Below, one piece after another: positions 8,432 to 19,165 of a stretch of 64,000 bases of DNA (its first letter is position 1; each line of letters begins with the position of its first letter). This stretch comes from Picocystis sp. L7. Taxonomy: Eukaryota > Chlorophyta > Picocystophyceae > Picocystales > Picocystaceae. Location: positions 620,001-684,000 of the forward strand of contig QXJR01000004.1 in assembly GCA_020975725.1 (NCBI GenBank), in the 5' to 3' direction. Position numbers and translations under genes: made by a program. Below the pieces are notes generated by a model. It did no database searches and had not been told where the DNA came from. It was given only the letters and a program-made list of their open reading frames with translations.

Positions 8432-11089
8432 ATGAAAATCAAGTGCGAATCCTGCGGCGAAGCCTTTCTCGAGCCAATCGAAAGTGATGAAATGGAAGGC
8501 AAGTTCTACATCTGTGCCGAAGCAGACTCGATGGGGAATGGGACTGGATGCGGACGACTCGTGTCCGAGGAGGAGTACCAAGAGAGGCTAGAAGACGAAA
8601 GGTTAGAGCAGGAAATCCAGCAAAGGAACGACGACCAAAGCAAAACGTTTGAAGAAGAAAGTGAAGAAACCGACGACGACGAATTCGTGGTGCCTTCCAG
8701 GCAGGAAAATGTAGCGGCAGTACTCTCAGATGATGTTGCTGTCAAGCGAGTGCCTCTTTTGCCCCAGTACCTCAATGTTAGCGATCCAGCTGTTGTCCTT
8801 CGTAAGCCCTTCAAGTCCCCAGTTCCAGGAGCACCAAATAGATCTTCGGAGCTCCGCAGAAGGCTTGCTAGAAGCCGGTACTTCGTTGCATGGGGAGAAA
8901 CAGGGCGCCCCACATCTCCGCTGCCAAGCTTGCAAATCAAGGCCCAGCCTACAGCACCAGAAGAAGACGAGCTTCCAGATGGCATTGAACCCCTCGTGCT
9001 TTGGCAGACAGAACACTCTTCTGAGGCAGAAAGGGTGGAAATAAGAGTTGATAACAAACTTACGAAGTTCCTTCGTGCGCATCAAAGAGAGGGAGTCCAA
9101 TTCATGTTCGAGTGTGTGTGTGGGTTGAGGGACTTCGAAGGGCAAGGCTGTATTTTGGCTGATGACATGGGGCTAGGAAAGACCCTGCAAGGTATTTCGC
9201 TTCTCTGGACTCTCCTTTGTCAAGGCGTGGAGGGTAAACCAACGGTCAAGAGGGCGATCATTGTGTGCCCGACCAGTCTTGTTGGGAACTGGGACAGTGA
9301 ATGCACAAAGTGGCTTGATGGGAGAATTAGGACACTACCCTTGTCAGAGTCGTCAAGAGAAGATGTTATTTCCTCCATCGACACCTTCTTATCTCCCAGG
9401 AACCTGTATGATGTGCTCATTGTTTCCTATGAAACGTTCCGCATACATGCCAAGCGTTTCTCCAAGGAAGGTAGTTGTGATCTGTTGATTGCCGATGAAG
9501 CCCATCGCCTGAAAAACGATGCCACGCTAACTAACAAAGCCCTGGACTCACTTCCCTGCAAAAGCAGAGTTCTGCTCTCTGGAACACCCATGCAAAATCA
9601 TTTGGAGGAGTTTTTTGCCATGGTCAACTTCACGAATCCTGGGCTTTTGGGGACGCCGGCAGAGTTTCGAAAGTACTATGAAAATCCAATCATCATTGGA
9701 CGGGAACCAGATGCTTCAGACGCCGAAAGGGAACTTGCAAACTCACGTTCAGAGGAACTTTCGACCATCGTGAACAAGTTTATCCTTCGGAGAACCAACA
9801 CCCTTCTAGCCGCTCACCTTCCAACAAAGGTTACCGAGATTGTCTGCTGCCGGCTGACATCGCTGCAAATAAACCTGTACAGGCACTTCCTCGAGTCAAA
9901 GGCAGCAGATGCAGCGCTAACTGGTAAGCAGTCCAAAGTGCTGGCAGCCATTACTGCCCTGAAGAAGCTTTGCAATCACCCGAAGCTTATTTTTGATGCA
10001 CTGACTCGCGTTGGCGTGAGTGATCCATCAGCTGCAGGCTTTGAGAATGCGCACGACTTCTTTCCACCCGAAATGTTTGGAGACAACCGGAACGGCAGGG
10101 GACGTATGGCGGTTGGCTGGGAGCTTCTGTCTGGGAAATTTGCTGTTCTTTCAAGACTCTTGGCTCACCTCAGGAAACATACTGATGACCGCATTGTGAT
10201 AGTATCCAACTACACAGAAACTCTTGAGCTGATAGCAATGTTATGTAGGGAGAAAAGCTACCCGTTCGTCCGCCTGGACGGCTCCACATCGCAAAAGAAA
10301 CGGCAGAAACTGGTGCAGGCATTCAACGACTTTTCACAGAGGCAATTCGTATTTCTTTTAAGTTCGAAGGCTGGAGGTTGTGGACTGAATCTTATAGGTG
10401 GAAATCGTCTCATCCTGTTTGATCCTGATTGGAACCCAGCGAACGACAAGCAAGCTGCAGCTAGGGTTTGGAGAGACGGGCAGAAAAAAGGTGTGTTTGT
10501 TTATCGCTTTGTCTCCACCGGTACAATTGAAGAGAAGATATACCAAAGGCAGATCAACAAAGAGGGGCTGCAGCAAGTTGTCAACAATGATACAGACAAA
10601 CAGGCTAGCAATGCTCTGAGTTCTAATGATTTACGAGATCTGTTTATGTTGAATCTTGAGACAAGCTCCGATACTCATGACAATCTTGATTGTCAACGTT
10701 GTCGAAATCTGCACAATGGTATTGACGGGGAACTCCAGGAACATGAGAAGCAGATTGGGGAACCAAAAGAAGAATGTTTGGCCGAGTGGGCTCATCATCA
10801 CAACCCCGCGAGTGTTGCTGATTCTGTATTTCAACAGATTGCAGGGAAAGAGGTTTCATTTGTATTCAGCTGTATAATAGAAAACAAAGGACTGATGAGG
10901 ACAGACGAATTCGAACACAGGAAGATCCTGAAGCAGATAAGAACCAACAGCATTCAGAACAGCCCTTCCCCCAAGCGCCAGAGCCGGAAAAGTTTTGGGC
11001 AAATGGGCGATGAGAACAACTTCCCATCTCGGCGATCGACTACTCCAAATAAACGTCCGAAACCTACAATAGTAGTTGAGATTGACTAG
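8432..11089 (+). CDS. RAD54: RAD54 SNF2-family recombination translocase
   Basis: An ATP-driven dsDNA translocase that works with RAD51 in homologous recombination in the nucleus. The 885-residue protein has the SNF2 motifs in order: LRAHQREGVQFM, Walker A DMGLGKT near residue 246, DEAH at 355-358, SGTPMQNHLEEFF, the RAD54-diagnostic FILRRTNTLLAAHLP, then helicase-C motifs LDGSTSQKKRQ, LLSSKAGGCGLNLIG and AARVWRDGQKK. The true start is the ATG at 8432; upstream frame codons are not ATG. Residues 5-41 hold four Cys (CESC plus YIC and GTGCG), possibly a small zinc site, which is not typical of RAD54. The C-terminal 150 residues are hydrophilic. Single exon. Converges on SPT16 with a 50-bp gap. 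Confidence 0.93.
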   Translation: MKIKCESCGEAFLEPIESDEMEGKFYICAEADSMGNGTGCGRLVSEEEYQERLEDERLEQEIQQRNDDQSKTFEEESEETDDDEFVVPSRQENVAAVLSDDVAVKRVPLLPQYLNVSDPAVVLRKPFKSPVPGAPNRSSELRRRLARSRYFVAWGETGRPTSPLPSLQIKAQPTAPEEDELPDGIEPLVLWQTEHSSEAERVEIRVDNKLTKFLRAHQREGVQFMFECVCGLRDFEGQGCILADDMGLGKTLQGISLLWTLLCQGVEGKPTVKRAIIVCPTSLVGNWDSECTKWLDGRIRTLPLSESSREDVISSIDTFLSPRNLYDVLIVSYETFRIHAKRFSKEGSCDLLIADEAHRLKNDATLTNKALDSLPCKSRVLLSGTPMQNHLEEFFAMVNFTNPGLLGTPAEFRKYYENPIIIGREPDASDAERELANSRSEELSTIVNKFILRRTNTLLAAHLPTKVTEIVCCRLTSLQINLYRHFLESKAADAALTGKQSKVLAAITALKKLCNHPKLIFDALTRVGVSDPSAAGFENAHDFFPPEMFGDNRNGRGRMAVGWELLSGKFAVLSRLLAHLRKHTDDRIVIVSNYTETLELIAMLCREKSYPFVRLDGSTSQKKRQKLVQAFNDFSQRQFVFLLSSKAGGCGLNLIGGNRLILFDPDWNPANDKQAAARVWRDGQKKGVFVYRFVSTGTIEEKIYQRQINKEGLQQVVNNDTDKQASNALSSNDLRDLFMLNLETSSDTHDNLDCQRCRNLHNGIDGELQEHEKQIGEPKEECLAEWAHHHNPASVADSVFQQIAGKEVSFVFSCIIENKGLMRTDEFEHRKILKQIRTNSIQNSPSPKRQSRKSFGQMGDENNFPSRRSTTPNKRPKPTIVVEID

Positions 11090-11107
11090 CTATTCGCAAT
11101 GAATCTT

Positions 11108-11118
11108 TTACACTGTAA
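11108..11118. terminator. Overlapping opposed TGTAA poly(A) signals
   Basis: Between the convergent RAD54 and SPT16 genes, TTACA at 11108-11112 (TGTAA on the minus strand) and TGTAA at 11114-11118 on the plus strand lie back to back. TGTAA is the usual chlorophyte poly(A) signal. It sits 25-30 nt after the RAD54 stop and 28-32 nt after the SPT16 stop. Confidence 0.6.
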
Positions 11119-11139
11119 CAACATACATGTCCTGCAGCT

Positions 11140-14100
11140 TCAGCGCCTCCCGCCCCTCCCACCACGACCTCTGGCGGGTGCTCTCTTCCTTTTCTTCGCA
11201 TCATCACTTTCGTAGCCTTGTTCAAGTGCTTTCCTACGGTCTTCCTTCTTAGCCTCCTCTTCTAACTCTTCCCAGGTCATTCCATCTTCATCCTCCTCTT
11301 CTTCCGAGTACTCCTCGTCATCATCGTCCGATTCTACCAGTGATTCGTCTTCAGATTCCTCCTCTTCTTCCTCTTCTTCCTCCTCGTCTGAAGGTACGAA
11401 ATCTTCTTCCTCTTCTTCCTCGTCATCCTCTGTGTCCGAGCCTTCCATGTTCAGGAACTCCCAGCCTCCTTCCTCGATAAATTTCTGCGGGTCGTCGAGG
11501 ATAGTCTGAAGAATGGGTTTCCATACGAGATTAACCTTAGATTCGTAGTACTTTATATCCATACTTGTAAGCCATTCCTTGATGGTGTCGATGTTGTTCA
11601 TCGGAACTGCATCTATTCTGTGCACATCCTTTGTGAAGTCCTTGAAAATGATTGTGAGGTCAAAGTTCTTAACACCAAAGCCTACTCTCTCCAAACTTAT
11701 AACCTCTATCTCAGAAAGAGTAACAACCAAGAAAGGCATCTCTATCAGCTCCACCAAACAGTTCACTGTAGGTACGCAAAAGACGTTGCTTTTAAAAGGC
11801 ACTCCATAAAAGCCCAACTCTCGGAATGGGATGTCGAACTCAAGCTCCAACTCAGGGAAGCCTTTCTCCCACACCTCTTGGACCCTTCGCACAAACTGTT
11901 GAAATTCAGCGTTAGTACGGTTTTTTCTATCTCTTTCCCTCTGCTCCTCCTCAATTTCATCAGGGTCGTACATGCTACGACGGCCGCCATCAAGCGTCTC
12001 AACTGTGTCCATCACTTCTACATAAAACTGGACATCCTCTGTCTTTTTCTTGCCGACCATAATGGCATTATGCAGGTGAAAGTGCACAAGAGTGATCATC
12101 TCCTTCTCTGCAGGTTGGAAAAAGGCGTGCTTGATGTTCCTGTACATGACATCGAGGCTTTCTCCCTTCGGGGCATTGTAACGAAATCCATTGGAATGAG
12201 CTTCAAGAGTTCCAGGCATCTTTCGACCGCGTCCACCAAAGTTGGGTCTAATCCAGCAGTCTTGCAGCCGGTGTACCCGCCCATGTGCCAAGACCAGCTT
12301 CTCCTGCCTAACAAGGGAAGCACGCTCGTCCAGCTCCTTCTCTCGCTGCATAACATGCCGCCGCAGGGCCTTCATCTCTTGCACAACCTTGTTTGCGTGC
12401 TTTACATCGGTGGATCGAAAGGAGATCTCCTTCAGGAAAATCGAGTCAGGGTGCTTGGTTGCAGCCGTGTATGATGTTCCAAACGTACTGCCGGGAATGT
12501 TGAAGATGATACGAAGGAAAGTCCTGTCGCCATCTTGTGTGTTAGTGATACTCTTGATGGTTGATGCATGAAAAGGAACCAAGCGGCCGTAAATGGGTAG
12601 AAGCACAGCCTCTGCACGAGGATCAACCATGATTTGTAAATCAGTGTCCCGCCCTACAGGCATATCGTTCACACTCCTGTACGCAATCAATTCCTTCTTC
12701 ACCTTGTCCTTTGTCGAACCTTTACTTCCAGCTGTTTCCGTCAGCCTTCTTAGTGTCTCCTCATTCTTACGCTGCGCAAGTTCCTCCTGTTTTTCTTTGC
12801 GTAGCTGTTCGGCAGTTTTTTCACTCCCAATATCTGATCTCAACTTTGCAGCTAGGGCGGACAGTTTGTTATCTTTCACAGGCGGTGCGTTTCGAGCCTG
12901 TGGTTCTTCGTTCTCGTTGCCTTCCTCATCAAGCTGGTACGAGATCTCTTTTCTTGACTTTACGGCACTGGTGGTGAGGACTTCTGGGGCCGCTCCACCA
13001 GGCTTAACAAGAATCGTGTCAGCAATTAATACTGCGTATGATTGTGGTTCAGTTGAGCCTTCCTTAGCATATTCCAAACCTTGCAACCCCACAGACACGT
13101 TGAAAATCATACCGGGTTCTACCTTGGATGTATTCTTCGAATTCAAAATTAGGCTTGATTCCCTGAACTCAAGACCCATCCCAAACCCAACATTCTTTGT
13201 CAGGTGACCCAACAATTTGTCTCCATTGGGGGATTCTTGCAAAGTAGAAATAACCTTAGCATATACATCAGCAAGCGACGCTCCTTCCCGCAATTCACTG
13301 ATCGCAGCTTGCTGAGCCTTCAGGCATGCATCGTACGCTTCCTCTTGCTCTTTCGTTGGGTCGATGAAATATGTGCGTGCTACATTGGTACAGTAGCTTG
13401 CATACCTGGCGCCAAGCGATGCCACGATCGTTCCATAGTGAATGTTCTCGTCATTGCACTGTGCGCTTGGTCGCAAGTCGTACTTGCCGCCGCTTTGGAA
13501 AATGGGAGGGTAACATATGTCCAAGTTTTCGCTCTTCAGCTTGACGTTGATCTTGGTAGGGTTGGTGATCACTTCTTCAGTCTTTTCTGATAGCTTTGAG
13601 TGAGGTACCTTTTTCTCTTTGTCGATGATTTCTTCCAGCTGCGGCACAACATATCTCTTCATGGTTTCGGCAGAAAGGTGGGATGCTTTTTTAGCATTGA
13701 GGATCTCTTTCTCGTCCTTGCAAGCCAACACACGCCCCAGACCTGGTGCTATGTCCACCTTCTCGATATCGTCTGCTTGAGAGATTTCATCCCAAATTTT
13801 CATGAGTGCACCTTCGCGTTGTTCTTTCGGTAGAATTCCAATTGCTTTGCCCACGACGGCACCTTTGATCGCTTGTAGCACAGCATTCAGTTCCTTTTTG
13901 CCGTCCTCTCCCTTGGGCTTGACATGTAGGACCAGCTCGGCATCTATCCGTCGCTTGCATTCCTCTTTGAGTTTGTCCAGCAACGATGCTTTCTTTGGGC
14001 TCGTCACAATGTGGATTTGTTTCGGTAGGAAGGCCATGAACGTCTCCGGCACTTCGTATCCGAACAACCACAGTTGCAGGGCCACGCTCTTCAAGTAGCG

Positions 14101-14381
14101 CAGTTCGTCGCTCGCCGGTCCCGCGCCCACCACGATCGCTCCTGCTCGATTCCATCTTTCTTCTTCGGCCTGTTTCGCGTGCTTTTCTGCGTCAGTGTGC
14201 GCTTTCGCCTCGTTGCCGATGCTTCGCACGTGCTTCCCTTCCTACGAGGAAGCCGAGCACGCTCCAGTTCCGCCGCATCTCCTCTCCTTCCGTCGCCGTT
14301 TTCTCCCGTTCGTACCTTCCAGTCCTGATACAGCTTCTCCAGCCGCCTGCCGAACAGTTCGGCGTCGATGGTGACGCTCAT
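11140..14381 (-). CDS. SPT16: SPT16, large subunit of FACT histone chaperone
   Basis: FACT disassembles and reassembles H2A-H2B during transcription and replication. Coding is complement(join(11140..14169, 14316..14381)): exon 1 gives MSVTIDAELFGRRLEKLYQD plus WK, the donor is GTACGA, CTGAC lies at 14191-14195 and the acceptor is AAACAG. The splice restores the family's N-terminus continuing into SDELRYLKSVALQLWLFGYE. The 1031-residue protein contains the inactive aminopeptidase-like N-terminal domain (about 1-440), the dimerisation and PH-like middle domains (GRKMPGTLEAHSNGFRY near 700), and a long Glu/Asp tail (about the last 100 residues) ending in a basic RGRGGRGGRR. The Arg/Gly end after the acidic tail is as seen in several eukaryotes. 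Confidence 0.93.
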
Positions 14382-14593
14382 CGCGCGCAGATCCGCGGCG
14401 AAGATCCGGCGCGTTGGAAAAATGGCGGGGAAGCACGACCTGCCGATGGATTTCACAACGAATTTCACAACGGATGGGAGAAGAAAGGAGGGGGAAATGG
14501 GAGACAGATGTATTTCCAACTGCAAAAAGGTATAGGTACAGCTTGGACGTGTCCACCAGGGATGTGGATGACACACAAAAGGAAAGGGGTGCC

Positions 14594-17500
14594 TCATGCG
14601 TCCTTCAAGCAGCACGGGCAAATGCCCCAAATCTCCTTGGCATACTGCTGAATGGTGCGATCAGAACTGAACTTGCCTGAACCGGCTACCGACAAGATGC
14701 TCATCTTGGTCCAACGAGCCTGGTCTCGATAAGCCGCGTCCACCTGGTCCTGAGCCTCCACGTAAGAAAGAAAGTCGTTGGCCAGCAGGTAGAAATCCGT
14801 CGAACCAGAGATGTTGTCCACTAGAGGCTGGAAAAAGTCGGACCAACCAAACTCTCCGCGCGAGATCATGCTGACAGCCTCGTTGAACCTTTCCGGGGCC
14901 TGGAAGTCCCCGCGGCTCTCGCGCAAGCGAGGTACCTCTGGGGCACGCACTCCAAAAATGAACATGTTTTCTTCGCCAATCTCTTCTGCAATCTCAACAT
15001 TTGCACCGTCCATAGTGCCAATGATAAGCGAACCGTTCATGGCAAATTTCATGTTGCTGGTGCCACTGGCCTCGGTACCTGCTGTGCTAATGTGCTGCGA
15101 GAGTTCAGAGCCTGGAATGATGGTCTCTGCAAGGCTGACATTGTAATCAGGGATGAAGACAACCTTCAACAGATCACCAATCGCCGGATCATTGTTCACT
15201 CGGTCGCCCACGGCACTCACAAGCTTGATGATACGTTTTGCCACGTCGTAGCCAGGCGCGGCCTTACCACCAATGATCACCACACGAGGAACAACGCTCT
15301 TCTTCTCTTCCTCGGACATGACCCGGATCTTTGCATAGCGGTCAATCACGCTGAGGATATTCAACAATTGTCTCTTGTACTCGTGTATCCTCTTCACTTG
15401 AATGTCAAACATGGCATTTGTGGAAACCTGGATACCTGTTGTCTTGAACACAAGATCGGCAAGCTTTGCCTTGTTGTGTTGCTTGACCTCTTGCCATTTC
15501 TTCTGCAACTCTGGGTCCTCCGCATGCTCCTTGAGACCAGTCAACAAGTCCAGGTCAGTGATCCACTCCTCTGTTCCCAAAGTCTCAGAAATGATGCCGC
15601 GCAGCTTCGGGTTACAAAAGGCAAGCCAACGCCTCTGGGTGACGCCGTTGGTCTTATTCTGGAACTTTTCTGGCCATATCTTGTAAAAGTCAGCAAAGAT
15701 GGTTTCCTTGATGAGCTCGCTGTGGATTGCTGCGACACCGTTGACAGTGTGGCTGGCCACCATGGCCAAGTAAGCCATACGGACAAACTTCTCCCCATCG
15801 TAAGGGGAATCTTCGATGATACTCAAACGGCCAAGCGTTGCATCATCCACCTTCTCCTTGATGGCCTGGAGGAAGCGCCAGTTGATGTCGTAAATGATCT
15901 GCATGTGACGCGGAAGGAGCCTCTCAATCAGAGATACAGGCCATTTCTCCAGAGCCTCTGGCAGCACAGTGTGGTTGGTGAAGCTGAATATCTTGGTGGC
16001 TAGCTCCCAGGACTTGGTCCAACCCAGACCGTTTTCATCCATCAGCAAGCGCATGAGTTCGGGGACTCCAATGGTTGGGTGGGTGTCGTTCAGTTGCAGA
16101 GCCACTTTTTCTGGCAAGAGATCAAAGTTGTTTCCATGCCGGGATTTGAACCTTCGAAGCATGTCTTGCAAAGACGCACTGACCATGAAGTGCTGCTGCC
16201 TCAAGCGCAGCTCCTTCCCTTCATACGTCCTGTCATCCGGATAAAGAACGCTGCTGATAGTCTCCGCTCTCTGCTTGGCTAGAATAGCCGACACGTAGTC
16301 CCCAGTGTTGAAAGACTCTAGGTCAAACTCATGGTCAGGTTTACCAGACCAGAGCCTCAGGTTGATCGTATTATCTGTGTTGTAGCCTGGAACAGGGTTG
16401 TCGTATGCAACCGCCTCGATGGTTTCGCCCGCGTTCCACCTAAAACTCTGACGACCGTCCTCCTCGTGGACGCTCACGTGACCGTAGAACTTAACAGGGT
16501 AAGCTACATTCATCCTTTGGATCTCCCATGGATTTCCAAAGGTCAGCCAGTAGTCTGGCTGCTCATGCTGGAATCCTTCCTGCAAGACCTGACGGAACAT
16601 ACCATACTGGTACCTCATCCCGTATCCACCAGCAGGGAGATTCAGGGTCGCCATAGAGTCCAGAAAGCAAGCGGCAAGCCGCCCCAGACCTCCATTGCCG
16701 AGTGCAGCATCTCTCTCTTGCTCTACCACTGTCTCTAGATCATATCCCAACTCACGCAGAGCTTGCTCGAATTCATCCTTCAGTGATAGGTTGTACAGAG
16801 AGTTCAGAAGACTCCTACCCATCAGGAACTCCATGGACAAGTAGTACACCCTCTTGGGGTCTGACTCGTAGAAGTGATGCTGCGTATCGTTGAAAACCTC
16901 AATCAATCTGTCTCTAACTGCTAAGGCCGTGGCTTGGTACGCCTCAAAGTTGTCGAACTTGTACCTGCTTCGGCCCAGGGTATATTCGACGTGATTGACG
17001 ATGCTCTCTTGGATGCTGAGCACGTCGTTTTTCGTGTACGTATCCATCAGGTTGTACAGCAGCTGTGACTTTCGACGTTCGTCCGCGGTTCCCTCCTGGG
17101 CTTGCTTCAAGAACGCCAGGGCTGGGCGTTCTATCCTACCGACAGTCGGGATACTCTCGAGGAAGGTCATGATGTAGCTCTTGACGTTCCGCACATCCCT
17201 CTCCGATGTGATTTTCTTCCCCGTGGAATCTAGGACGTAGAAGGTATCGACGGCCACACCGTTGGCGCTGTCCACGACTGCCTTGTTCACGTCGATGCCG
17301 AGATCCCTGAACGTTTTGGTCATGGCACTGAGCAGTCCCGGTCGGTTGGAAGCTTTGATGGAGATGACCGTGAAGTTTGGATCCGATTCACAATCGATGT
17401 CCACTTCCGCGTACTGTTTTTCCTCGGAGGTCGACCCTCCGTCTGCGCTTTCCACGTCGGCCACGCGGCACCGCGTCCTCTGGACGACGTTCTCGCGCAT

Positions 17501-17644
17501 GGGCCGGCATATTTTGGTTTTCCGGGCGCACGCTTTCGTCCTGACGTTGTCTCCGGTCCCGTTCCTGGTCCTGTCGACGCGCCTGGCGGCCTTGATCGCG
17601 CTCGTCTGCACCTTCCCTTCCTTCCTCAGGCAGGTCGCTTTCAT
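14594..17644 (-). CDS. ACT-domain glucan (starch) phosphorylase, probably plastidic
   Basis: Phosphorolyses alpha-1,4-glucan to glucose-1-phosphate. From the chosen ATG at 17644 the protein has 1016 residues: an Arg/Lys/Ala-rich plastid-type transit region (1 to about 70), an ACT domain (about 91-165: FTVISIKASNRPGLLSAMTK and continuing to YIMTFL), then a full glycosyltransferase-35 phosphorylase (about 205-1010). Seen in the latter: YYLSMEFLMGRSL, ALGNGGLGRLAACFLDSMA, the PLP-lysine motif EASGTSNMKFAMNG and GTMDGANVEI. The frame is open up to 18097 but that part is low-complexity leader. An ACT regulatory domain, usually an amino-acid sensor, on a phosphorylase suggests nitrogen- or amino-acid-linked control of starch breakdown; that is inference. 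Single exon. Confidence 0.92.
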   Translation of the reverse strand: MKATCLRKEGKVQTSAIKAARRVDRTRNGTGDNVRTKACARKTKICRPMRENVVQRTRCRVADVESADGGSTSEEKQYAEVDIDCESDPNFTVISIKASNRPGLLSAMTKTFRDLGIDVNKAVVDSANGVAVDTFYVLDSTGKKITSERDVRNVKSYIMTFLESIPTVGRIERPALAFLKQAQEGTADERRKSQLLYNLMDTYTKNDVLSIQESIVNHVEYTLGRSRYKFDNFEAYQATALAVRDRLIEVFNDTQHHFYESDPKRVYYLSMEFLMGRSLLNSLYNLSLKDEFEQALRELGYDLETVVEQERDAALGNGGLGRLAACFLDSMATLNLPAGGYGMRYQYGMFRQVLQEGFQHEQPDYWLTFGNPWEIQRMNVAYPVKFYGHVSVHEEDGRQSFRWNAGETIEAVAYDNPVPGYNTDNTINLRLWSGKPDHEFDLESFNTGDYVSAILAKQRAETISSVLYPDDRTYEGKELRLRQQHFMVSASLQDMLRRFKSRHGNNFDLLPEKVALQLNDTHPTIGVPELMRLLMDENGLGWTKSWELATKIFSFTNHTVLPEALEKWPVSLIERLLPRHMQIIYDINWRFLQAIKEKVDDATLGRLSIIEDSPYDGEKFVRMAYLAMVASHTVNGVAAIHSELIKETIFADFYKIWPEKFQNKTNGVTQRRWLAFCNPKLRGIISETLGTEEWITDLDLLTGLKEHAEDPELQKKWQEVKQHNKAKLADLVFKTTGIQVSTNAMFDIQVKRIHEYKRQLLNILSVIDRYAKIRVMSEEEKKSVVPRVVIIGGKAAPGYDVAKRIIKLVSAVGDRVNNDPAIGDLLKVVFIPDYNVSLAETIIPGSELSQHISTAGTEASGTSNMKFAMNGSLIIGTMDGANVEIAEEIGEENMFIFGVRAPEVPRLRESRGDFQAPERFNEAVSMISRGEFGWSDFFQPLVDNISGSTDFYLLANDFLSYVEAQDQVDAAYRDQARWTKMSILSVAGSGKFSSDRTIQQYAKEIWGICPCCLKDA

Positions 17645-18169
17645 CCTGGTTCCTCTCACGCGTGTCTTTTTCCCTTCGCGTTTCTCCCACCTGCTTTTCC
17701 TTCGGACCTCTTGGGTTCCCTCTCTGTCCTCGGGATCGCCTTTCGGACGCTTCCAGGCGTGCGAATCGCGCGTGCTTTCGTGCTCGTCCAACACCGATTG
17801 TCTCCTTGGTGTGGTTCGTCTCTTCCCCTCAACCAACTCCTCGAGGAAGGAAAGGGAGGGCAGCCTCCAACCGCTCGGGACAAGGAGGGGGGGATCCTCG
17901 CACGACCTCGGTCGAGGCGGGGGGAGGGCGGGGAAGGATCCGGGGAAGGGGACGGGATCGGGATCGCGTGTCGCGGAGGAAGGGTTCCCTCCCTCCCTTC
18001 CCCTCCCTCGAAGGGGCGGGTGGTTGGGTGAAGGGAGAATCCAGAGAGAGAGAGAGAGACCAGGAGGACGTTGGTGGGGGAGAAGGGGTGCTTGCACAAC
18101 CCAACCGACAAGCAGGTGGAGGAAGCCCGAGGCGACAGGGACGAAAAACCAAACGTCGAGTTTATACCT
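17645..18169. other. Phosphorylase 5' region with GA microsatellite and G-tracts
   Basis: Bases 17886-17960 carry several G-runs on the plus strand, and 18043-18059 is an (AG)n microsatellite. The long open frames here come from stop-poor composition. No gene is supported. Confidence 0.5.
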
Positions 18170-19165
18170 TCACACGATGTTGTCGAAGTAATCCTCGTCG
18201 GCGTCGGATTCCAGCTGGTTGGTGTAGGTCGTGTACACGCGATGCTGGTGGCGAGACAGCTTGGTCTGCTTCCCACGGATCAAGAATCCGCGAGGGGCGC
18301 ACGAACTGGATTCCTCGGGACTGCAGTCCAAACCGTACTCGGCGATGGCGTCCTCGAAACGCGTGGACATCGCAAGCATGTCCCACGAAGCCAACGAATC
18401 CACGGGATTGGTGCCGTCCACGGCCACGGGCAGCTCGCCGACCACGAAAGAGTCGAGCATGATGCCGTTGGAGACGTTCTCCAGAACGGCGTCGTAGGAC
18501 TCGTCGTTCAGGTTCAAATCGGACAAGCCGCTCACCACCCATATGCTCGGACGATCGCCGCGGTATCCAACCTTGGCCAAAGAGCCGTACCAGCTCCCAT
18601 CGGCCCATTGCAAACCAGCAGGCACCCTCCTGTGCAGCACGCCCTTGGGTGGACGGATGCCCGCTTCCTTCAACTTCTCCTCCGCAGTGCGCAAGCACTC
18701 GGCTGGTCCGACTTCGAAGAACATGGTTCCCATCCCCCACGGCAGGCGATAGGGACGTGTGTCCATGCCCGTGCCCACAAGCACGATCTGGTGTATGTCT
18801 TGTTCGGAAATGGCGCGAGAGACCAGGTCGTCCACGAAACGCGTCACCACCGCTTCTCCCAAGGCCGTGGACGGATCCACGTTCTCGGACGATCCCTCGG
18901 CAAGCACGCAGGCCGCGTCGTCGCGAAAGAGCGGTTTCGACGTGGATCCGTGCATGCAGCGTCTGGTCGCGCCGATCTCACCCGGCAGGTTGACGAACTT
19001 GAGCTGTTCCTCCTGTCCGGCTTGGGAACGGCATCGCACGTGCCGGTTCTTCCAGGCACCGTTCGCCTTTGGCGCGACACGACCACGCGACGTCGAAGCG
19101 GCGTTCGATTTGGCGTTCCTCGCCCTTTTGTGCTTGGCCTGCGCGATGCAGGCGCCGCTCCTCAT
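18170..19165 (-). CDS. LCM-family SAM-dependent methyltransferase
   Basis: A 331-residue protein of the leucine carboxyl methyltransferase-like superfamily (the bacterial TIGR00027-type group). The SAM-binding motif VLVGTGMDTRPYRLPW is followed by FFEVGPAECLRTAEEKLKEA, which is the family's acidic loop and helix, and by a VVSGLSDLN strand. The substrate is unknown; this group includes small-molecule O-methyltransferases as well as protein methyltransferases. The first 60 residues from the ATG at 19165 are basic and Ala/Ser-rich (NAKSNAASTSRGRVAPKANG), consistent with an organelle transit peptide, probably plastid. A later Met near residue 82 would give a form without it. Divergent from the DGAT3-like gene. 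Confidence 0.8.
   Translation of the reverse strand: MRSGACIAQAKHKRARNAKSNAASTSRGRVAPKANGAWKNRHVRCRSQAGQEEQLKFVNLPGEIGATRRCMHGSTSKPLFRDDAACVLAEGSSENVDPSTALGEAVVTRFVDDLVSRAISEQDIHQIVLVGTGMDTRPYRLPWGMGTMFFEVGPAECLRTAEEKLKEAGIRPPKGVLHRRVPAGLQWADGSWYGSLAKVGYRGDRPSIWVVSGLSDLNLNDESYDAVLENVSNGIMLDSFVVGELPVAVDGTNPVDSLASWDMLAMSTRFEDAIAEYGLDCSPEESSSCAPRGFLIRGKQTKLSRHQHRVYTTYTNQLESDADEDYFDNIV

Noticed and set aside
18043-18059. (AG)n run
   Set aside because: An ordinary short microsatellite in a leader; not reported as a finding.
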